From assembly GCA_022825855.1 (NCBI GenBank), contig JAJDWB010000015.1:1-64000 (forward strand): 64,000 nucleotides of DNA, read 5' to 3'. The notes beneath the pieces are model-generated. The model searched no databases, was not told where the DNA came from, and worked only from the letters and a program-made list of their open reading frames with translations. Every line of letters begins with the position of its first letter. Position 1 is the first letter of the stretch. This document shows, one piece after another, positions 41,997 to 48,881 of this stretch. A program made the translations under genes and the position numbers. The DNA is from Dehalococcoidia bacterium (GTDB taxonomy: Bacteria; Chloroflexota; Dehalococcoidia; Bin125).

Positions 41997-42521
41997 TCAG
42001 CGTTTGCGGGCCGTCTTCGCGAGCGCGACGCTCCGATTGAGCAAGACGCGCCGGAGGAGCCAGGCGGTCCAGCAGAGTCCGACGGCGTTGAGCGCGATCA
42101 CCTGCAGGTCGAAACCCAGCAGGATCGGCAGGGCCGCCGCCGCGATCAGAGCGACGAGCACCGGGCCGATGATCGGTTGGGTGGGCCGCCGCTTGACAGG
42201 CCGGGCAGCGAGTGAGCCACTGCCTCGCGCATCGGCGTAAGCCGACCAGATCGACTGGCCGGTCAGTTCCTCAAGCCGTCGGACAATGCGTTCCCGCGAG
42301 CACCGGCCGCTGTGGCAGCACACGTCAATCGCGCCGCCGTCGGGCCGCTGGCGGAACGACAGTCGGTGGTCGAGCGAGTCATGGCAAACGGCAGCGGTCT
42401 GAAACCAGCCACGCTCGAAGCGGACCCGCTGCGCCAGCCGCTGGGCGATCTCCCAGGCGTCGGGCCCGGTGTAGTGCCGCGTCGCGGCGTTGGAGGTGGG
42501 CAGGTTGGTGCTGGCTCTCAT
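41997..42521 (-). CDS. CHC2-like zinc-finger protein with two C-terminal membrane helices
   Basis: I start at ATG 42519-42521 (MRASTNLPTSNAATRHYTGP) since AAAGGAG lies 8 bases upstream. The 174-residue product has AAVCHDSLDHRLSFRQRPDG, IDVCCHSGRCSRERIVRRLE and LTGQSIW, like the zinc finger of mobile-element primases, but no Toprim or polymerase part. Residues ~125-165 form two hydrophobic stretches (VLVALIAAAALPILLGFDLQ and NAVGLCWTAWLL) ending with a basic tail. A membrane-tethered single-stranded-DNA or template-binding role is possible. It is the first gene of the minus operon. Confidence 0.65.
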   Translation of the reverse strand: MRASTNLPTSNAATRHYTGPDAWEIAQRLAQRVRFERGWFQTAAVCHDSLDHRLSFRQRPDGGAIDVCCHSGRCSRERIVRRLEELTGQSIWSAYADARGSGSLAARPVKRRPTQPIIGPVLVALIAAAALPILLGFDLQVIALNAVGLCWTAWLLRRVLLNRSVALAKTARKR

Positions 42522-43272
42522 CGGTGGGACTCCTTTCTGTGGCGTCAGTGAGTGACGAGAGGCTGGGTGGCGGAACTGAACGTCGTTGTGGATAAGTGGA
42601 GACCGACGTCGGCATCCGCGACGCAGGTCCGCGCAGTCGGTGGTTGGAACTGGGGTGAGGAGGGTGGATAGACGCACTTCGCCTGCGGTCGGATGCAGGA
42701 CACTCAGGGGCGACGAGTGCGGGAAAGAGGGAGGCGCGCGCCGTCAGCAGGCCGTTGGAGCCAGGTGGGCGAACGCGCGCGGATACGAGGCGACCGAGCT
42801 GCCCGGTTGGGGAGCTCGATCAGGGGCGAAACCTACGGTCAATGGGGCACTCCGCCCTCTTCATGACCGCGATGCCGGTTCCTGCGATATCAGGTCGCGC
42901 GTCGGTAGAGCAGAACTCAACCCCTCGGCCGACCTCGCGCCACAGGAGTGCGCGGTTGTCCCAATCTTGAGCAAGACCGTTGGGAGAGCGGAACTCAATC
43001 GCCAGGTCAGGCTCGGGTCTGGGACGACACCCGCCAGTGTTCTGAGGAGGAACCGCTGGCTGAAACCGAAAACCACAGTCATTAGACACGGATGCGAGGC
43101 AGTTGACCATGACGCTGGCGTCCGATTTGGCCGGGCGTCGACGGACAAGTGTTCCAGAATATGCAGTTCGGCTCTCAGGGTCGCAGCCTGACTGAGGAAC
43201 AGGCCCGACACCGACGAAGCGTTCTAGCCTGACGTTGCCTCGGTCTGCTGCGGGTCGGTCGAAGGGAACATC
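42522..43272. other. 750-bp intergenic control region with repeats
   Basis: No convincing gene. It separates the minus-strand operon from the small plus-strand membrane gene. It contains repeated AGAGCxGAACTCA-like sites (separate entry). A promoter for the minus operon should lie here, but I cannot fix a -10/-35 pair. Confidence 0.5.
42908..43176. promoter_or_regulatory. Repeated GAGCxGAACTCA-type sites
   Basis: GAGCAGAACTCAA occurs at 42908-42920, GAGCGGAACTCAA at 42986-42998, and an inverted partial copy, GCAGTTCGGCTCTC, at 43163-43176. The first two are 78 bases apart, about seven helical turns. They could be operators or origin iterons. The third copy is weaker. Confidence 0.4.
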
Positions 43273-43602
43273 ATGGCCGGGCAGGTACTGGTCACGGTCG
43301 GCTTGGCGCTGGATATCGTCGGCGTCGCACTGCTGCTCGCCGGGCCGCGGGTACGCCCTCGCGGCAGCTTTCTTGCGCTGGAGAGCAGCGGCACTGAGGA
43401 GCTGTCCGGACTGCGTCGCGTGTGGTCAAGGCTCGGTGCCTTTGGCCTTCCGATCGTCACCGTCGGTTTCGCGCTCCAGATCTTCGGCACCTGGGCGTCC
43501 GATCTCGATCCGGGTTGGCTCGTGGGTATCATCGCCACTGCGATTTCGCTGGTCTTCATCGCCGCTTACGTGATCGTGCGCCAGTTGCCCTCGGGCGACT
43601 GA
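43273..43602 (+). CDS. Small three-helix membrane protein
   Basis: The 109-residue product has hydrophobic helices at about 4-24 (LVTVGLALDIVGVALLLAG), 52-72 (LGAFGLPIVTVGFALQIFGT) and 80-100 (LVGIIATAISLVFIAAYVIV). ATG follows GAAGGGAAC. No family recognised. It stands alone between the two island operons. Confidence 0.7.
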   Translation: MAGQVLVTVGLALDIVGVALLLAGPRVRPRGSFLALESSGTEELSGLRRVWSRLGAFGLPIVTVGFALQIFGTWASDLDPGWLVGIIATAISLVFIAAYVIVRQLPSGD

Positions 43603-43711
43603 CCCAAGTGGTCGTTCGGGGAGCGACCAGGTCGCACTGCCTGGGCTCGGCACCTTCGTTGCGTGGGTCCGGACAAGCAGTCGAAGTCTGTGGGGCTGAC
43701 GCGGAACGCGC

Positions 43712-44551
43712 CTATCCCCGCAAACCCAGCGTCAACAGTCGCACGGCCCAGCGGCGCAGACGGGCTCGCCGCAACTCGCGTCGGCGCTGCGTGATGTGCT
43801 GGCGTTGCTGGTAGAGCCACCTGGACCGCGGTCCCTCGGCCAGGGGGTAATGGGCGGGCGGCATCGTCAGCCCGTGTTCCTCGACCACGGCCAGCTCCAG
43901 TTCCAGCATCCGCAGGTGCGCCCGGTACCCGTCCAGACTGCCCCAGTGCGCCTTGAACAATCCGCGCTGCTCGCGCCAGTCGGCGACCAGGGGCCAGGCG
44001 TCGCCGAAGTTGCGCTCGTCGTCCTCGGCGGGTTGGGTCGTGACCAGCTCGCGGAAGGAGCGAGGCGGGAAGAAGCGAGGTGGCTGCGAGAGAGCAGTAG
44101 CAGCATCGGCGTCATCGCCCTGTGCAACAACGGGTTCGGAAGTGGGCGCGGCGAGATGACCAGCAAGTTGCCGCTCCAGGCCCTGTAGGCGGTCCTCCAC
44201 CGCCAGGAGCCGGCGCTTGAGCTCGTCGTCGGACGGGTTGGGGAACTCAGTATCGTCGCCCTGCTCCAGCTCGGCGACCCGTGTCTCCAGCGCCGCCAGC
44301 CGCCGTCTGAGGCGGCCGGACATCACGGCGGGGTCGCGACTGGCCTCCGCTTCGAGCGCCTCGCCCAGCTTGCGGCTGAGCTGGCCCGACCCGACAGCTC
44401 GCCTCAGGGTGCGCTCGCTCACATCCAGCCGGCGGGCAACGGCATCCCGGCCGTCAGCCTCGATCAGGTCCTGTAGGAACCCGACCAGGCGCCGATCCGT
44501 CTGCATAGCCTCTTCTGACACCGGCGCCTGAGCGCCATTCGCTCCTGACAT
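43712..44551 (-). CDS. HTH and coiled-coil DNA-binding protein (KfrA-like layout)
   Basis: The 279-residue product has a helix-turn-helix near the start (DAVARRLDVSERTLRRAVGS), a coiled coil (RRLAALETRVAELEQ, KRRLLAVEDRLQGLERQLAG), a linker and a basic tail (RRRELRRARLRRWAVRLL). It resembles plasmid regulators with an N-terminal HTH and long coiled coil. It faces the repeat region upstream of the transfer operon (44595-44724), so it may bind there. Specific family assignment is not possible from sequence alone. Confidence 0.7.
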   Translation of the reverse strand: MSGANGAQAPVSEEAMQTDRRLVGFLQDLIEADGRDAVARRLDVSERTLRRAVGSGQLSRKLGEALEAEASRDPAVMSGRLRRRLAALETRVAELEQGDDTEFPNPSDDELKRRLLAVEDRLQGLERQLAGHLAAPTSEPVVAQGDDADAATALSQPPRFFPPRSFRELVTTQPAEDDERNFGDAWPLVADWREQRGLFKAHWGSLDGYRAHLRMLELELAVVEEHGLTMPPAHYPLAEGPRSRWLYQQRQHITQRRRELRRARLRRWAVRLLTLGLRG

Positions 44552-44594
44552 ACGCGTCCTTTCGACGTCAAACGTACCCGAATGGCTGTGCTGA

Positions 44595-44724
44595 GTTGGA
44601 CAACACGGGCCGGTTTGTCCAACCAGCCGCGGAAATAGCCCATCCGCCCACGGCGACTCGGCTGAACCCCGTTTGTCCAGCGTTCGCCCGGTAAAACACA
44701 GGGTCTGAGCCCGTTCTGTCCAAC
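44595..44724. promoter_or_regulatory. TTTGTCCAAC direct and inverted repeats before the transfer operon
   Basis: An inverted pair, GTTGGACAA (44595-44603) and TTGTCCAAC (44615-44623), is followed by TTTGTCCAG (44672-44680) and TCTGTCCAAC (44715-44724). The sites fill the divergent gap between the HTH/coiled-coil gene and the transfer operon. They look like operators, or iterons of a replication or transfer origin. Confidence 0.55.
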
Positions 44725-44906
44725 CGCACCAAGGCTCAGATTCCTGTACACCCCCCGAACCTCGAATCGCCGATCTGTAACGGCGGGCACTGACGCCGGC
44801 GCCGGTGTCATGCGCGACATGACGCGCGCGCCCTGTTCACGGCGGCTGCCTCCGGACACACTTTCCATTGCCAATACAGAACGCACGTTCCTTGAAGGGA
44901 TGAGCC

Positions 44907-45524
44907 GTGACAGCCCTCTCACCGATCAGCGCCTGGAGACGCCGGACGCTCGCAGCCGTCGCGCTGTTGCTCGCCGTGGTTGGTTCAGCATCTGCCCTCT
45001 GGCCGACCGCGCTGGCCCAGGTGCCGCCGCCCGTGCAGCCGCTGGTGATCGTCAACGACGACGAGGAGCAGCCGTTCATTGAGCGCAAGAAGCACGGCGA
45101 GTTTCGGGCCCGGCCGATCTTCTCCGAGCGGCTCTCGCGGCTGACCTACGGGATCCTGGACGCGGATTCGGGCGAGTGGTTGACGGCGATCTACCGGGTC
45201 TCGGGCGGCGAGGACGAGCGCGACGAGGGCTGGGAGTACGACTTCGATTATCCGGCGCTGGATGAGCAGCCGGAGCTCGACCCCGAGCGGACGTACCTCT
45301 TGGTGATTGCCGCTCAGGCGGTCGGGCATCCGACGCCGACGACCTTCTACGTCACGATTCCCGAGCACCAACCGGGCGGCATCTTCAACAAGATCCTGGG
45401 CGCGCTCGATCCCAGCCGCTGGGCGCGGGCGGCGGCGGTCTGGGTGATCGAAGGCGTGCATGGGGTGCTCTGCGGGGTCCTGGAACAGTTCGCCGGCGTC
45501 GGCCTCGAGCAGTGCGAGAGGTAG
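44907..45524 (+). CDS. Secreted protein with amphipathic C-terminus, first gene of the transfer operon
   Basis: Starts at GTG 44907, after GAAGGGA. The 205-residue product has a Tat/Sec-like signal (RRRTLAAVALLLAVVGSASA), a beta-rich middle (LTYGILDADSGEWLTAIYRV, RTYLLVIAAQAVGHPTPTTF) and a hydrophobic end (AAVWVIEGVHGVLCGVLEQF). The C-terminal stretch resembles the N-terminus of actinobacterial TrbL-neighbour proteins. Six bases separate it from the TrbL-like gene. It is likely an exported accessory of the secretion channel; no family is certain. Confidence 0.75.
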   Translation: MTALSPISAWRRRTLAAVALLLAVVGSASALWPTALAQVPPPVQPLVIVNDDEEQPFIERKKHGEFRARPIFSERLSRLTYGILDADSGEWLTAIYRVSGGEDERDEGWEYDFDYPALDEQPELDPERTYLLVIAAQAVGHPTPTTFYVTIPEHQPGGIFNKILGALDPSRWARAAAVWVIEGVHGVLCGVLEQFAGVGLEQCER

Positions 45525-45530
45525 GCCCGG

Positions 45531-46508
45531 ATGTCCGACATCATCACCGGTACGCCCGCGGGATTGACCTACGAGCACGCGCTCGTGCAAGAGGCCTGGC
45601 TCGCGGTCTGGATCGTCACCTCTGCCGCGTTGGCCCTGATCATCGGCTGGATCGGCGTCTCGCTGATCCTCGAGGAGCCGCTAGGCGGCCGCGGCTCGGG
45701 CTGGCGCGAGCTGATTCCGAGGCTGCTATTGGGCGTGGTCGCCGCGGCCGCGTCGCTCTGGTGGTGCGCCCTGGTCATCGACTTGGCGCACGCCGTCTCC
45801 GGCTTCATCGCCGCGACCTTGGAGGTCACGCCTGAAGACCTGCTGCTGGCGCCCGTCAACACGCTGCTCACCGCAGTCAAGTCCGGCTCGGTCGGGATCG
45901 CCCTCTTGCTGGCGCTGATTTACCTGATCTACGCGGTCTTCTGCCTCTACCTCTTGCTGCAGATGGTGCTGCGGCTGGCCTTGATCGACCTGCTCTTGGC
46001 GCTGGCGCCGGCGGCGATGGGTCTCTGGATCCTCCCGCAGACGGCGGGCTGGAGCCGCCAATGGCTGCGCACCTTCGCCACCACCGTGGCCCAGCAGGCG
46101 GTGCAACTCATAGCGCTGGCGCTGGGCATCGGCTTCCTCGCCGAGCTGGCCGAGATTCAGCCGTTCGAACCGGCCCGCGACCTCGTCTGGAAGCTGCTCA
46201 TGGCGGTCGGCTTCGTCTACCTGGCGACCCGCGTGCCGGGCCTGCTGGGCAACGCCAACCCGTTCGACTCCTGGCTGCAGACGCTCTACTTCGCCTTCTC
46301 CTTGCCGATCAACGCGGCGCGCTCGGCGGGCGCCTTCGCCGCTTACGGCGGCGTCGGTTCCGCTTCGCGATCAGTCGCCAGCGGGCAAGGAACCGCCGTC
46401 GCCGCCGCGACGGTCGGCGCGTCTCACGCAGCCAGCACGGTCAACGGCCCAAGCGGCAACAGCGAGACCGAGGCCTCGGGCCGCGGCCTGCGCAGCCAGA
46501 ACGAGTGA
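45531..46508 (+). CDS. TrbL/VirB6-like conjugation membrane protein
   Basis: The 325-residue product has about seven hydrophobic helices between residues 20 and 270 (AALALIIGWIGVSLIL, LLALIYLIYAVFCLYLLLQM, VAQQAVQLIALALGIGFLAE), with the central LIDLLLALAPAAMGLWILPQ block typical of TrbL. The C-terminus is low-complexity and Ser/Thr rich. VirB6 proteins form the inner-membrane channel that passes DNA to the pilus base. It is followed by VirB2-like and VirB3-like genes, the normal order. Confidence 0.85.
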   Translation: MSDIITGTPAGLTYEHALVQEAWLAVWIVTSAALALIIGWIGVSLILEEPLGGRGSGWRELIPRLLLGVVAAAASLWWCALVIDLAHAVSGFIAATLEVTPEDLLLAPVNTLLTAVKSGSVGIALLLALIYLIYAVFCLYLLLQMVLRLALIDLLLALAPAAMGLWILPQTAGWSRQWLRTFATTVAQQAVQLIALALGIGFLAELAEIQPFEPARDLVWKLLMAVGFVYLATRVPGLLGNANPFDSWLQTLYFAFSLPINAARSAGAFAAYGGVGSASRSVASGQGTAVAAATVGASHAASTVNGPSGNSETEASGRGLRSQNE

Positions 46509-46598
46509 GGGGAGGGAGAGCGATGTGCTGAGCGGCAACTGCATCTCGCTTGGGATGCCACACACCACATCCAGTCAACGCAGAAAGGAACACCACTC

Positions 46599-46910
46599 AT
46601 GGGTGACTTGATTCAGACCATCTCCAACCTCGTCGGCATCTTGCTCGGCGTGGTCGGCGCGATCGGCGTCGGCTATTTCGTCTTCGGCGCCTACCAGTAC
46701 CTGACCGCCTCGGGTGCGCCGCACCAGATGGAGCGCGGCAAGACGGCGATGCTCACGGCGCTCGCCGGGATCGTGCTCGCGATGGTCGCCTTCGGCGTGG
46801 TCGAGCTCGTGATCGACGCCGTCGTCAACCCCAGCATCGACGTGGGCGCGCCGCCCGACCCCTCAGGCGGCAACAGCGGCGACGGCACGCCTCCCGCTGA
46901 CGGCGGCTAA
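46599..46910 (+). CDS. VirB2/TrbC-like small membrane subunit
   Basis: The 103-residue product has two hydrophobic helices separated by a short basic loop: VGILLGVVGAIGVGYFVFGA, then GKTAMLTALAGIVLAMVAFG. The acidic Gly-rich C-terminus is GGNSGDGTPPADGG. The size and layout match pilin subunits or VirB2-like proteins of Gram-positive-type T4SS. There is no cleavable signal peptide, so the pilin function is inferred. ATG follows AGAAAGGAAC. Confidence 0.7.
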   Translation: MGDLIQTISNLVGILLGVVGAIGVGYFVFGAYQYLTASGAPHQMERGKTAMLTALAGIVLAMVAFGVVELVIDAVVNPSIDVGAPPDPSGGNSGDGTPPADGG

Positions 46911-46949
46911 GCCGTCGTCCAGATTCCACCTCTGGAAAGGAGGTAACCC

Positions 46950-48554
46950 GTGCACGAACACGAAGTGCCGACCCACGTGCAGGCCGAAGACCGGGTGCTC
47001 TTGTGGTTCACGTTTCCGCAGCTGATCGCGCTCGCCGTCGCAGCGGCGCTCGGCTACGGCGTCTACCACTACGCGCCAGTCGGTCCAGAGCCGGTGCGGA
47101 TCATGCTCGGCTTGGGCGTGGCGCTGACCGGCGTCGCCCTGGTAGCGGGCAAGGTCAGGGGACGGCCCCTGCCCGCCGTCCTGGCCGACCTGCTCAAGTT
47201 CGGTCTGGGCGCGAGCCGGTTCGCGGGACCCATCTCGCAGCTCGCCCGCGCAGAGCCGCCGGTTCCGCCCGCGCCGCCCGGCGTGGCTCAGCAACCGGCG
47301 AGCAAGCCCAAGCGGCGTTCCCGCACGCGCGGCGAGCGCATGCCGCGGGCGCCGCTGGGCTGGTTTCGGAAACGCAACCAGCAGCGTGTCCGGGGCCAGA
47401 TCGATCACGCCCGTCGGACCCTCGCCAAGTCCCTGCGCGGCCAGCGTTTCCAGCGCTGGTCCGCGGGGCTGGGCGCGGCCGCGGTCGTGGCGGCGCTCTC
47501 GGTCGTCACCTGCACGCCGCGCGGGATCGTGGCCCAGGAGCCGACCGCAGCGCCGCGACTGCCTGAGGAGATCGAGTTTGAGCCGGGGCCCTTGATCGAC
47601 GGCCGCCGGCTCTACATCGAGCGGCTCGTGATCACGCCCACCGAGGCGACCGTCGTGCTCAGAGCGGCGGCCGACCTCGAAGTTGACGTCCGGGCCTTTG
47701 GCGGCGTTCAGGGCAGGAGCTTGGTCGCGAGCCGATCGGTTGCGCTGCATGAGGGCGAGCGTTCCACCCAGCGGCTGCCGCTGAGCGGCGCCGAGCCGTC
47801 GTTCACCTTCGCCTGGTTGGATGAGCACCTCGAGGGCGGCGCGCTGACGCTCTCGGCCGATCAGCTGCCCCATCCGCTGCCGGCGGTCGAGGGCGATCTC
47901 TGCGACCTGCAACTGACCTCGCTTGAGTGGCGGCCCAGCCAGATTCGCGGCGCGGTGTCGTCAGTGTGCGTCGCCTCGATCGATGAGCAGGTTCGGCTGC
48001 AAACTGTGGCCGGCCACGTCAACCAGACCGAGACGGTTGTCTTGAGCAGCGACGTGAGATCGCTCAGCGGCGCGCTGCAGGTCTCAGTGGGAAGCCGTCA
48101 GACGAGCGTCCCGCTCGTCGCGGACGGAACGACGCGTTTCCAACTCACGCTTGAGTCCGGCGCTGGGATACAAGATGTCGCGCTCAGCGCGAACGTCACG
48201 GCCCAGCTGAACATCCCCCTGCCCGACCTGGTCCAGCTGACGTATCACCCCGCGCGGACCGAGGCGTTCAGCGAAACGGTCTCGTTCCCGATCCCGGATA
48301 CGGAAGAGGTCGCATCACAGACCGTGACCTTCACGGTCACCCATCCGGCGCACGTGTGCGCGGCGATGGTCGCCCGCTCGCCGCTGACCAAGTCGCGCGA
48401 GGAGCGCCTCACGCTCACAACCGTGATCGCGAGCGACGACCCGTATGCAGCGCTGGTCGCGCCCGAGCGGCCGCCCACTGCCTCCACTCAGACGCGGGTT
48501 CCTGAGGACGAGCTCTCACAGCTGTTCGCGCAGCTCGGATGGGAGCTGAACTGA
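46950..48554 (+). CDS. PrgI/VirB3-like inner-membrane protein with large extracellular domain
   Basis: Starts at GTG 46950 with AAAGGAGG six bases upstream. The 534-residue product begins HEHEVPTHVQAEDRVLLWFT and has two N-terminal helices (PQLIALAVAAALGYGVYHYA, RIMLGLGVALTGVALVAG), as in PrgI/VirB3. A linker and a third helix (AAAVVAALSVVTC) lead to a ~340-residue beta-rich region, residues ~190-534. Normal PrgI is about 100-150 residues, so this is a fusion or a new architecture. It sits before the VirB4 gene, where VirB3 normally lies. Confidence 0.75.
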   Translation: MHEHEVPTHVQAEDRVLLWFTFPQLIALAVAAALGYGVYHYAPVGPEPVRIMLGLGVALTGVALVAGKVRGRPLPAVLADLLKFGLGASRFAGPISQLARAEPPVPPAPPGVAQQPASKPKRRSRTRGERMPRAPLGWFRKRNQQRVRGQIDHARRTLAKSLRGQRFQRWSAGLGAAAVVAALSVVTCTPRGIVAQEPTAAPRLPEEIEFEPGPLIDGRRLYIERLVITPTEATVVLRAAADLEVDVRAFGGVQGRSLVASRSVALHEGERSTQRLPLSGAEPSFTFAWLDEHLEGGALTLSADQLPHPLPAVEGDLCDLQLTSLEWRPSQIRGAVSSVCVASIDEQVRLQTVAGHVNQTETVVLSSDVRSLSGALQVSVGSRQTSVPLVADGTTRFQLTLESGAGIQDVALSANVTAQLNIPLPDLVQLTYHPARTEAFSETVSFPIPDTEEVASQTVTFTVTHPAHVCAAMVARSPLTKSREERLTLTTVIASDDPYAALVAPERPPTASTQTRVPEDELSQLFAQLGWELN

Positions 48555-48865
48555 TGCGCCGCCTGCTACTGGTGCTGCCACTGACGGTGGTTGCGCTTGC
48601 GACCAGCGCCGCGAAGCCCGAAGAGCAGGCGATGCTCGACGCCTTCGACACGGCGCTCACCGCCGTCGCCGTGGCCGCCTCCGGGCTGGCCCTGTCCGGG
48701 CTGGTTTGGGCCGGCTTCCTGCTGATGGCCGACGGCGCATCCGAGCGCGGCGGACGGGCGCGCGGCGCGGTCTTCATGACCGTCCTCGGGCTCGCCCTCG
48801 CGCTCTCGGCTAAGGGCCTGGCCGCCCTGATCGCCTCAGGCGCGATCCCGATTCCGATCCCCTGA
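48554..48865 (+). CDS. Second VirB2-like small membrane subunit
   Basis: I start at ATG 48554, which overlaps the preceding TGA (TGATG) and follows GGGAG; an earlier in-frame ATG exists at 48539. The ~103-residue product has a signal-like start (RRLLLVLPLTVVALATSA) and two hydrophobic helices (TAVAVAASGLALSGLVWAGF and AVFMTVLGLALALSAKG). The layout matches VirB2/pilin-type subunits. Two such small subunits in one operon suggest a heteromeric pilus or one pilin and one channel part. Confidence 0.7.
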   Translation: MRRLLLVLPLTVVALATSAAKPEEQAMLDAFDTALTAVAVAASGLALSGLVWAGFLLMADGASERGGRARGAVFMTVLGLALALSAKGLAALIASGAIPIPIP

Positions 48866-48881
48866 CCGAACGGAGCTCACC

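Noticed and set aside
42586-43211. Frames of ~100-200 codons in the 42.5-43.2 kb gap
   Set aside because: Composition is arginine-rich and non-protein-like, with no ribosome site; the repeats explain the sequence better as control DNA.
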